From Dactylosporangium siamense (GTDB lineage Bacteria; Actinomycetota; Actinomycetes; Mycobacteriales; Micromonosporaceae): a stretch of DNA of 64,000 nt. The notes beneath the pieces were generated by a model. The model was not told where the DNA came from. It saw nothing but the letters and a program-made list of their open reading frames with translations, and searched no databases. The position numbers were made by a program, and so were the translations under genes. The stretch covers positions 1-64,000 of the forward strand of contig NZ_BONQ01000168.1 of assembly GCF_016862795.1 (NCBI RefSeq), read 5' to 3'. Shown piece by piece: positions 8,278-16,700 of this stretch (positions are counted from its first letter, which is position 1; each line of letters opens with the position of its first letter).

Positions 8278-9532
8278 CCGAGTGGATCCGGCCGGCCGGC
8301 ACCGACCGCTCCAGCAGCATGTTGCGCATCACGCCGACGCCGAAGGGGGTGCCGCACAAATAGACGTCGTGGGAGGTCCACTCGGCGAAGTCGACCACCA
8401 CCTGGGGCAGCGACCCGCTGAGGTACGGGTGCGCCGGCCCCCTCGCCACGACCGCGTGCACGGTGGCGTGCGCGCACTGAGCGGCGTGGGCCCGCAGCGA
8501 CTCCAGGTCGTACAGGTCCTCACGGGTCGACACGCCCCAGAACAGGTGCACCACCCGCTCGTCCTGGCGGGCCGCCAGCTCGTCGAGCAACGCCTTCACC
8601 GGGGCGACGTGCACGTCCTCGGCGACGATGAGGATCGCCCGGCCGTGCTTCTCGATGACGAACTCGCCCTCGGCCCGGTGCAGCCGCACCCGGTCGCCGA
8701 CCCGGGTGCCGTGCACCAGCGCGCCGGTCGCGTCGTCGCTGGGCATGGCCTGGACGTGCAGCTCCAGGCGGTTGTCGTCGGTCGGCGGGGCGGAGATCCA
8801 GCAGGACCGCCACGAGCCCGGCACCATCGGGTGCTCGACGACGGCCCGCTGTCCGGAGCGCGCCGGATACGGCAGGTCCGTCGCCAGGCGCAGCACCGCC
8901 ACGTCGTCGCGGCGCTGGTCGTGCGCCAGGACGGTGGCCGTCCAGAACGGGATCTGCTCCTGCTGCAACGACTTGGCCTGGCGCAGCCACCCGACGACGA
9001 AACGCCAGCCTTCGCGCCACGAGCCGTCGTTGTCGTCGCTCCATTCGCCGCGGTACGTGTCGCGAACGGCCGCCACGAGCGCCTCGCCGAACAGGTCCAG
9101 CTGCCGGCTCCGCGGCCCGATCAGCGCGTCGAGCGCCGGGGCCAGCTGGGCGAAGTGCGGCACGACGGCGCTCGGCTGGTCGAAGTGCTCCAGCAGCCAG
9201 ACGAACCCGCGCTCGGCGGCCGCGGGGTCGGCGGCGATCGCGCTGTGCAGGACGGTGCGCTGCTCCGCCGGCACCTCCGCGAGCCGGGCCACGACGGCCC
9301 GCTCCTTCACGGTTTCCCGGAGGCGCTGCTGGAGCTGCGTCAGATAGCCCTGATCGCCGGGTTTCGGCCCGTCCGTGGGACCGTCCTGTGCAAGACTGTC
9401 CTTCGGCTGATCTTGCACCCGCCTGGGCCTGGGCGACGCCGCCCGATCGTGCTGCTCGAGCTGGGCCTGCCGCCACGCCCAGAGCACCGTCAACGGCTCG
9501 CCACCAGTTCCGACCGGTCCCACGTGTGCCAC
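8237..9532 (-). CDS. Flavohemoglobin-like protein: degenerate globin plus FAD/NAD reductase domains
   Basis: 431 residues. The first 60 are polar and probably disordered. Residues about 65-200 resemble a globin, ending EALVAAVRDTYRGEW and WRFVVGWLRQA, which align with the G/H helices of bacterial hemoglobins. The rest is a ferredoxin-reductase-like module: beta-barrel FAD region (about 210-310), then a nucleotide-binding region with ILIVAEDVHVAPVKALLDEL and a C-terminal VYLCGTPFGVGVMRNML. The family normally detoxifies NO or reduces O2 with NAD(P)H. I cannot find a clear proximal histidine before the EALVAAV helix, so heme binding is uncertain. It is divergent from ung. Confidence 0.75.
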   Translation of the reverse strand: MAHVGPVGTGGEPLTVLWAWRQAQLEQHDRAASPRPRRVQDQPKDSLAQDGPTDGPKPGDQGYLTQLQQRLRETVKERAVVARLAEVPAEQRTVLHSAIAADPAAAERGFVWLLEHFDQPSAVVPHFAQLAPALDALIGPRSRQLDLFGEALVAAVRDTYRGEWSDDNDGSWREGWRFVVGWLRQAKSLQQEQIPFWTATVLAHDQRRDDVAVLRLATDLPYPARSGQRAVVEHPMVPGSWRSCWISAPPTDDNRLELHVQAMPSDDATGALVHGTRVGDRVRLHRAEGEFVIEKHGRAILIVAEDVHVAPVKALLDELAARQDERVVHLFWGVSTREDLYDLESLRAHAAQCAHATVHAVVARGPAHPYLSGSLPQVVVDFAEWTSHDVYLCGTPFGVGVMRNMLLERSVPAGRIHSVTLERLARTPSSR

Positions 9533-9637
9533 GGGTCCAGTCTCCCGGGTTCAGCGCGTCAATGTTGCCAATTCCGACATACCTCCGCGTTTTGCCCCTG
9601 CTGCTTTTTGTCGTACCGCTTTCGTAGAGTGCGGTGC

Positions 9638-10312
9638 ATGTCGTTGGATTTGCTCGAGCTGCTCCCCGCCGGCTGGCGGGACCTGATGAAGCCGCACCTG
9701 GACCTCGAGATCGTGCACAAGCTCGAGGCGTTCGTGGAGGCGGAGTATGCGGCCGGCCCGGTCTATCCCCCGCTGCCGGACCTGTTCACCGCCTTCCGGC
9801 TCTGCTCGCCGGAGGCCGCGCGGGTGCTCATCCTCGGCCAGGACCCCTACTTCAAGGAGGGCCAGGCCCACGGGTTGAGCTTCTCGGTGCGCCCCGGCGT
9901 GTCGATCCCGCCGTCCCTGCGCAATGTCTACAAGGAGCTTCGCGAGGACCTCGGCGTCACCCCTCCCACCAACGGTGACCTCACCGGCTGGGCGAGCGAC
10001 GGCGTCCTGCTGCTCAACGCGGTCCTGACCGTCCGCGCCGGCAAGGCCGCCTCCCACGCCAACAAGGGCTGGGAGCACTTCACCGACGCCGCCATCGCCG
10101 CCCTCAACGCGATGCCCCGCCGGGTCGTGTTCGTCCTGTGGGGCAGCTATGCCCGCAAGAAGGCCGTCCTGGTCACCAACCCCCAGCACAAGATCGTCGA
10201 GGCCGGCCACCCCAGCCCGATGAACCCCGCCGGCTTCCTGGGCTCCAAGCCCTTCAGCCAGACCGACGCCGCGCTCATCGAGGCCGGCCTGCCCCCGGTC
10301 CGCTGGGTCTGA
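9638..10312 (+). CDS. ung: Uracil-DNA glycosylase, family 1
   Basis: A 224-residue enzyme that removes uracil from DNA as the first step of base-excision repair. Family-1 motifs are all present: motif A GQDPYFKEGQAHGLSFSV with the catalytic aspartate D69, LLLNAVLTVRAG (about 124-135), and motif B GHPSPMN with H191. The residue after Y in motif A is F72 where most family members have His. The ATG at 9638 starts right at the family N-terminus; the long in-frame extension upstream is antisense to the flavohemoglobin-like gene and is rejected. The macS-type gene begins 8 bp after its stop, so the two may share a transcript. Confidence 0.93.
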   Translation: MSLDLLELLPAGWRDLMKPHLDLEIVHKLEAFVEAEYAAGPVYPPLPDLFTAFRLCSPEAARVLILGQDPYFKEGQAHGLSFSVRPGVSIPPSLRNVYKELREDLGVTPPTNGDLTGWASDGVLLLNAVLTVRAGKAASHANKGWEHFTDAAIAALNAMPRRVVFVLWGSYARKKAVLVTNPQHKIVEAGHPSPMNPAGFLGSKPFSQTDAALIEAGLPPVRWV

Positions 10313-10319
10313 CCCCACC

Positions 10320-11582
10320 ATGAAGGCCCTCGAGGGACCGCTGTGGCGGGCGCTGCTCGTCTTCCGCATCGCCGCGCTCGGCTATGCGGCGGTGCTGATG
10401 ATCGGCAACTTCCAGCACTATTACTGGCCCCTCGGCGGCTGGCTGATCCTGTCCGTCATGGCCGCCTGGACGGTGGTGAGCAGCCTGGCCTATGCCCGCC
10501 CCGAGCGGCGCGACTGGCCCCTGCTCATCACCGACCTCGCGGTCACGGCCGGCTGCCTGCTCGCCACCCGCTGGATCGTCCAGCCCGACGGTCTCGGCGT
10601 CGGCGCACCCACCCTGCCGATGGCGTGGGTGGCCAGCCCCGTCGTGGCCTGGGCCATCTCCGGCGGGCGGCGCCGCGGCGCGATCGCCGCGCTGCTGATG
10701 AGCGGCGCCGACGTGGTCGTCCGCGACGGCTTCTCCCAGGCCACCGTCAACGGCCCGGTCCTCATGGTCCTGGCCGGCATCGGCATCGGCCACATCGCCC
10801 GGCTCGCCATCGACGCCGAGGCCCGCCTGCAGCGCGCGACCGAGCTCGAGGCCGCCACCCGCGAGCGCGAGCGCCTCGCCCGCGGCATCCACGACTCCGT
10901 CCTGCAGGTCCTCGCCCTCCTGCAGCGCCGTGGCGCCGAACTCGGCGGCGAGGCAGCCGAGCTGGGCCGCCTCGCGGGCGAGCAGGAGGCCACCCTGCGC
11001 TCCCTGGTCACGTCCAGCGGACCCCCGCCCGCCGCCACGACCCGCCGCCGCACCACGTCCGCGGCGCCCCAGCCACCCGGCCGCCGCTCGTTCCGCCTTC
11101 CGGCCAGCCTGTCCCGTTCGCCGTCCACCACCCAGCGCGCCACGCCGGCCGCACGCGCCACCGCCGCAGCCGGCGTGCGCGGAGCGTCCTCCGCCGACCT
11201 CGTCGACCTGCGGACCCTGCTCGCCGGCTACAGCGCCATGGGCGTCAGCGTCGCCGCTCCGGCCACCGAGGTCCTGCTGCCGGCCGCGATCGCCGCCGAG
11301 GTCGCGGCCGCCGTCGCCGCCGCCGTCGACAACGTCCAGCTGCACGCCGGCCCGGACGCCAGGGCGTGGCTGCTGGTGGAGGAGCTCGACGACACGGTCA
11401 CCGTCACGATCCGCGACAACGGCCCCGGCATCCCGGACGGCCGCCTCACCGAGGCCGAGCAGGCCGGCCGCCTCGGCCTGGCCCAGTCGATCCGCGGCCG
11501 CATCCGCGACCTGGGCGGCACGACCACCATCACCAGCACCCCCACCACGGGCACCGAGATCGAGCTCCAGGTCCCCCGCTGA
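10320..11582 (+). CDS. macS: MacS-family sensor histidine kinase
   Basis: 420 residues. Five or six hydrophobic helices (about 8-165) form a membrane input domain without a large outside loop. The HisKA_3 dimerisation helix has RERERLARGIHDSVLQVLAL with phospho-acceptor H191. A Pro/Ser/Thr/Arg-rich, probably unstructured insert (about 235-290) precedes the HATPase domain, whose N box is degenerate (AAAVDNVQLHA) and whose G1 box is DNGPGIPDG. The H-box followed by a block rich in ELGGEAAELG is characteristic of MacS proteins of the NarL-type MacRS system. The partner response regulator is about 1 kb downstream instead of adjacent because an IS110 remnant lies between them. Confidence 0.88.
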   Translation: MKALEGPLWRALLVFRIAALGYAAVLMIGNFQHYYWPLGGWLILSVMAAWTVVSSLAYARPERRDWPLLITDLAVTAGCLLATRWIVQPDGLGVGAPTLPMAWVASPVVAWAISGGRRRGAIAALLMSGADVVVRDGFSQATVNGPVLMVLAGIGIGHIARLAIDAEARLQRATELEAATRERERLARGIHDSVLQVLALLQRRGAELGGEAAELGRLAGEQEATLRSLVTSSGPPPAATTRRRTTSAAPQPPGRRSFRLPASLSRSPSTTQRATPAARATAAAGVRGASSADLVDLRTLLAGYSAMGVSVAAPATEVLLPAAIAAEVAAAVAAAVDNVQLHAGPDARAWLLVEELDDTVTVTIRDNGPGIPDGRLTEAEQAGRLGLAQSIRGRIRDLGGTTTITSTPTTGTEIELQVPR

Positions 11583-11639
11583 CCCCTCCACCCGCTGGCC
11601 GACCCGCAACCCCGATCCGCCCCGCGCCACTCCGCGCCG

Positions 11640-11990
11640 AGAGTTGGGGATGTGTTCGGAGTTCTTGGTGCGTCGGCGAGGAGCGCTCGGTAGACGACGT
11701 CGGAGAGTAGGCGTTTGAGTGCGCGCAGGGATTCGCTGGTGCTGTCTGCGTTGGGAGAGTCGATGGCGTTCTTGGTTGGCTGACCAGACGGGTAGTGGTG
11801 CTGTGCCGTTGTGTCGGGCGTAGGCGTGGCGGGAGCGGAACCTGCGGATGTCAGCGGTCTCGCCGAGGATCTTCGCGGCGGTCAGGGTGGCGCATCCGCG
11901 GATCGTGAGCAGGGTGGGCGCCAGGCGGTCGACGAGTTCCTCGAGCTCTTGCTCGAGAGCATTGCAAGAGCGGACATGGCCACCGCCGGA
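11640..11990 (-). pseudogene. IS110-family transposase, C-terminal remnant with frameshift
   Basis: Reading leftward from about 11965, one frame gives LEELVDRLAPTLLTIRGCAT, LTAAKILGETADIRRFRS and HAYARHNGTAPLPVWSA. These are the helix-hairpin-helix and central blocks of the IS110 (Transposase_20) domain. After about 11745 homology continues in another frame as SESLRALKRLLSDVVYRALL (about 11670-11725), the family C-terminus. The N-terminal DEDD catalytic domain is missing, there is at least one frameshift, and no ends are seen. It is a dead fragment. Confidence 0.8.
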
Positions 11991-12611
11991 GCGGGGCATG
12001 CCGTGGTGGAGCGAGTCCGCCGGACACCACGAAGCTAGTCACTGACTGCGGTGGTGTGCGGCCGCGTGCTGGATCGAAGTCGCCCCGTAGCCCGTCCGGA
12101 CGGCCGGGCCGCGACTTCGAACTGTGCAGGGCCCCAGCGGCATGGCGCGACAAGCGGAACCATTTCCGGGGTCAGGTGCCCTGGGATCCTTCCGGTTGTG
12201 GAGAAGTCCGGCGACGACCCCCGCACGTCCGGCTCGCGATCCGGCGTTGCCGAGGACCGGGTCAGCGCCTTCGCCCGTCTGCACTCCGCCGGGAGCGGAT
12301 CTTTCCCTGGCGATCGAGGTCGCGGGCCGGGGCACCGTGCGGATGTCCGCCAGAAAGCGTGAAGGTGGGGGCGTGTAGACGCCCCGGTGCTGCACGCCTT
12401 CACCGAAACTCGGCCGGCTCGTTCGTGATCCAAGGCGCCACCCGACCGCTCGCACACCACCGCAGCGGACACGACCAGTGGATCTCCCCGGCGGCAGGAT
12501 CGGACCGTGCGATGTGCGGCCGGATCGACCAGCTCGTGGTCCGGGTGCTTGTTTCCCGGTGACCGGCGGGCGGGTGGACACGGGCAGCCGGCGGGGAAAC
12601 GGACCTATAGG
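11991..12611. other. Gene-free stretch between IS110 remnant and macR
   Basis: About 620 bp in which all six frames have only short open stretches with no recognisable domain or actinomycete-like codon bias. It may be decayed insertion DNA plus the promoter region of the response regulator. No terminal inverted repeat or target duplication could be identified. Confidence 0.5.
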
Positions 12612-12620
12612 GTGCTGGGT

Positions 12621-13280
12621 GTGGACGCAGCGGGACGGCTCCGGGTGATGGTGGTCGATGACCACCCGATGTGGCGTGAGGGTGTCGCCCGGGATCTGGC
12701 CGAGGCCGGCTATGAGGTCGTCGCCGCTGTCGGTGAAGGAGCGCAGGCGGTCCGGATCGCGGGGTCGGTGCGGCCCGACGTGGTGGTGCTCGACCTGCAG
12801 CTGCCCGACCGGTCCGGCGTCGAGGTCATCCAGGGGTTGCTGGCGTCGTGCCCCGAGGTGCGGATCCTGATGCTGTCGGCGAGCGGCGAGCAGCAGGACG
12901 TCCTCGACGCGGTCAAGGCCGGTGCCACCGGCTACCTGGTGAAGTCGGCGGCCCGGGAGGAGTTCCTGGCCGCGGTGAGCCGGACGGCCGAGGGGGACGC
13001 CGTGTTCACGCCCGGGCTGGCGGGGCTGGTGCTCGGGGAGTTCCGCCGGCTGGCGACGGTGACGCGGGCCGAGGACCCCGACGCGCCGCGGCTGACCGAG
13101 CGGGAGACCGAGGTGCTGCGGCTGGTGGCGAAGGGCGTCACCTACAAGGAGATCGCCGAGCGGCTGGTGCTGTCGCATCGCACGGTGCAGAACCACGTGC
13201 AGAACACGCTCGGCAAGCTGCAGTTGCACAGCCGGGTCGATCTGGTGCGGTATGCGATCGAGCGCGGGCTGGACGAGTAG
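12621..13280 (+). CDS. macR: MacR-family (NarL-type) response regulator
   Basis: 219 residues. The N-terminal receiver domain starts RVMVVDDHPMWREGV, with acidic pair D13/D14 and phosphorylatable D58 in VVVLDLQLPD. The C-terminal LuxR-type HTH (about 150-215) reads LTERETEVLRLVAKG and AERLVLSHRTVQNHVQNTLG. It is the expected partner of the MacS kinase upstream. GTG 12621 is chosen as start; GTG 12612 and ATG 12648 are in frame, and none has a strong ribosome site. Confidence 0.9.
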   Translation: MDAAGRLRVMVVDDHPMWREGVARDLAEAGYEVVAAVGEGAQAVRIAGSVRPDVVVLDLQLPDRSGVEVIQGLLASCPEVRILMLSASGEQQDVLDAVKAGATGYLVKSAAREEFLAAVSRTAEGDAVFTPGLAGLVLGEFRRLATVTRAEDPDAPRLTERETEVLRLVAKGVTYKEIAERLVLSHRTVQNHVQNTLGKLQLHSRVDLVRYAIERGLDE

Positions 13281-13319
13281 TCCACCACCGGGTGGTCGCG
13301 CCGGTCCAGTGCCGGATGG

Positions 13320-13619
13320 TCACACGCCGTAGATGTCGAGCAGGTAGTGGCCCAGGACGGTCTCGGTGCGCAGGTCGAGGACGAGGACCAGGAACACGTT
13401 CGGGGTCTCGCAGTTCACCAGGACGTGTTGCAGTTTGCCGAGGGGCATCTGCCAGGCGTAGTTGACGCTGCCTTCGCTGAAGTCGTGGCCGCCGAGGTGC
13501 GCCTCGGGGATGGCGTCGAAGTAGGGCCAGAAGTCGAACGGCGGCTCGTCGTCCGGACCGATCTGTATCGGTTCGGGCTCCATCGTCGCCTTGTACTCAG
13601 CCTCGGTGAGCAACCGCAT
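13320..13619 (-). CDS. Small conserved-looking hypothetical protein
   Basis: A 99-residue soluble protein with balanced composition, many aromatics (FDFWPYFD) and hydrophobic C-terminal strands (LVLVLDLRTETVLGHYLLDIYG). Codon third positions are GC-rich, as in real genes here. No motif identifies a function, and no signal peptide or membrane segment is present. It lies between macR (convergent) and the divergent SCO7613-type gene. Confidence 0.65.
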   Translation of the reverse strand: MRLLTEAEYKATMEPEPIQIGPDDEPPFDFWPYFDAIPEAHLGGHDFSEGSVNYAWQMPLGKLQHVLVNCETPNVFLVLVLDLRTETVLGHYLLDIYGV

Positions 13620-13728
13620 CCCGCCAGCATGCCGCGTCGCTCACGGGACAGGAAGATCTCACTACTCAGACGAGGATGAGTAGGGCACCCGATACGCACA
13701 ATGCCCTTGCGGGATCATCCTGATCGGC

Positions 13729-16700
13729 ATGATGACGTATCCGTGCCCGTTCTGCGGCGGCCAGGCCGACCTGGAGGCCGGCTGTGCCGGCTGCGGTCGG
13801 GCGCCGTTCCCGGATGCCGCCGAGGTGGTACGGCTCGGTGTCCGCGCCGACGAGCTCCTCGCCGAGGTCGAGGCGGCCCGCGCGGAGTTCGACGAGGCAC
13901 GCAGCAGGTACAACGCGGCGGTCCAGCGGCTGAACGCGGTGCGCGCACAGCGCAACATGCTTGCGGCGCGGGTGAGCCAGGTGGTGCAGGCGGCCAAGCG
14001 CGCGCTGTCTCCGGCAGCGCTGGCGCCCGCCGCGCCTCAGCAGCCGCCGGCCGGAGCCGTGCCCGCGCCGGGTGGCCGCGGGCCGGTCCTTGCGCCGGGT
14101 GGCCGCGGGCCGGTGCTCACGCCGGTGGGGCGGGCCGAGGCCAGTCCCGGGACGGTGCAGAACCTGCTGTTCGTCCTCGGTGGCCTGTTGCTCGGCAGTG
14201 CGGCGATCGTGTTCACGGCGGTCGCCTGGGCGAGCTTCGGAGTGCTCGGGCGGGCCGCGATCCTGGCGACGGTCACGCTGATCACCCTCGCGGTGCCGCC
14301 GGTCGCGCTCGCGCGGGGTTTGCGGTCCACGGCGGAGACGTTCGCCGCGCTGGGGCTGCTGCTCGTGCTGCTGGACGGATACGCCGCCTGGTACGTCAAC
14401 CTCGCCGGGCTCGCCGACACGACCCGGCCGAACACGTACGCGGGACTGGTCTTCACGGTCACCGCCGTCGTCGCCGGTGGGTACGCCGTCGCAACCGGCT
14501 TGCGGGGGCCTCGCTTCGCGGCCGTCCTCGCGGCCCAGCCGGTGCTGCCGTTGCTCGCCGCCGAACGGTCGTTCGAGGCGACGGGCTGGACGTTCACGTT
14601 CGTCGCGATCGCCGCGCTCGACATGCTCCTCGCCCGGACGGTGGAGAAGGCCGCGTGGGTCGGGGCCGGCCTCGCGGTCGCGGCCGCGGGGCTGCAGGGA
14701 CTGGTCGCGCTGTCCACGGTGGACGGCGTGACCGGAGCGCTCGGCGCGGGCGCCGCGATGCTGTCGCTGGCCGCGGTCATCGTGATCGCCGGTCTCCTGC
14801 ACCGGGACACGGCGCACGCCGGCGCCGGGGTGGCGGTCGGCATCGTCGCGCTCGTCGCGGTGCGGATCCTCGCGGAGGTCGTGCCGGACCAGCAGGTCGT
14901 CGCGTTCGCCTGCGTGCCGGTCCTGGTCGCGCTCGCCGTCATGGTGCTGCCGGACCGGGTCCGAGCCGGCGCCCGGGCCGGAGCGCTGGTGGTCGCCGGT
15001 GTGACTGCCCTCCCGTACACCGGCGCCGCCCTGCTCGCCGCCGCCTCCGCCGTCGACTGGGCCCTGCCCGCCTGGAACGGCCCGATGTCCACCATGGACG
15101 GACTGTTCTCCTGGCAGGTTCCGGTGGCCCTGCTGCCGGTCGCCGCGGCGTTCTTCGTGCTGACCCGGTTCCGCTGGGTGGTGTGGCCGGCGGTGGTGCT
15201 GGTCGCGTTCGCCGTCCCGGGAGCGTTCGACGCGCCGCTGCCGGTCGTGTCCGTCCTGGACTTCGCCGTCCTCGCCGGCCTGTCCGTCGCCGCGCTGCGC
15301 CGGTCCGCGCAGCGCGCGACCCCGCCCGCCACCGCGGTCACGACCGGAGACGGTGAGCCGGCCGCCGGAACCATCACGACGACACCGGCGGGCGGCGTGG
15401 GACAACCGGCCGCCGCGGGGCTGCCAGGAGTCAACCTGCCGGGCGGGTGGTGGGCGACGGTGGGGCTGCCGGTCGTGGCGACGCACGCCGTCCTCGTCGG
15501 GCTGGACACGCCGGCGGCGACGCTGCTCAGCATGGTCGGCCTGGTCGCGGTGTGCGTGCTGCTCGCCGCGAAGAGCGGGACGGTCCAGCTCACGGCGCCC
15601 GCGGTCACCGTCGGGCTGGCGGGGCTGCCGCTGCTCGTCACGGCGGCGGTCCGGCTGACCTGGTCCGGCGGCGCGCTGTCGGTGCCGGCGCCGATGTTCG
15701 GTGCGGCTGCCGGGCTGGTGCTCGCGACGGTCCTGGTCGCCGTGGCCCGGACCAGATCCGGCGCGTCCGGCACTGCGAGGGCGTCCGGTGCGATGGGGGT
15801 GTCCGGTGCTGCGGTGCTGGCGGGCGTGGCGGGGGTGTTCGGCGTGACGCTGGGCGGTCTCGGGGTGACCCTGGCCGCGGTTGTGCTGTCCGCGTCGGAC
15901 GGCGGGCGCCTGCCGTTCGGGGTGTTCGCGGCCGCGGCTGTGTTGTCGGTCTGGCTCGTCGCGGCCGGGGTCACCCGCCGGTCGGAGCCTGACAACGGCG
16001 CTCCTCCCTCGGCAGGACTCGTGCCTGCACGGTTCGTGCCGGCGACGCTGCTCGCGGTCATCCCTGCGGTGGTGGCGGTGGTGGCGGTGGCGCCGGCGGT
16101 GTTCGAGACGCTGCTGCGGCCGTACCGGTGGCTCGGCGCCGTCTGGCAGGGTGCGCCGGACGGGGTCGGGCTCGACCCGACGGGGCGCTGGTGGGCCGAT
16201 GAGGCGCAGGCATTCGGGCCGGGTCCGGCCGCCGTGGCGCTCGGGTTCGTCGCTGTGCTGGCGGTGCTCATCGGGCGGCGCACCCGGACCCTGGTGTGGA
16301 CCCTCGCGGGGGCACCCGTGACCCTGGCCGTGGTGCTCGGCTGTCTGGCCGCCGAGGCGCCGTGGCCCGTGGTGCCGGCCGTCACGCTCGCCGGTGGGCT
16401 GGTCACGGCCCTGTCCGCGGCGCTGGTCGGGCCCGGGTCTCGGGTGCTGCCGGTCAATGTGGGGGCGTTCACGTGCTGGTTCACCGCCGGGGCGGGGTTC
16501 GCCGGCTGCCTCGCGACGCGGCCCGCGACGCTGTCCGCCCTGGCGGCGGTCCTCGTGACCGGCGCGGTCGCCGGTGCCGCCGGACGGACCGCGACGGCGC
16601 GGGTCCTCGGCTGGCTGGTCGGTGCGGTCAGCGCCGGGTGGCTGGCGTTCGCGGCGGCCCGCGCGGCGGACCTGCCGCTGCGGTGGACCGGATACTGGGT

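Noticed and set aside
8282-9637. N-terminal extension of ung
   Set aside because: Antisense to the flavohemoglobin-like gene; the glycosylase family N-terminus starts at 9638.
10275-11999. 574-codon open frame on the minus strand as an intact transposase
   Set aside because: Only the first 80 or so codons (about 11745-11965) show IS110 homology; the rest is antisense to the MacS kinase gene, and the family C-terminus continues in another frame.
12035-12472. 145-codon minus-strand frame between the IS110 remnant and macR
   Set aside because: No domain, irregular composition and overlapping equally long frames on the other strand. No evidence of coding.
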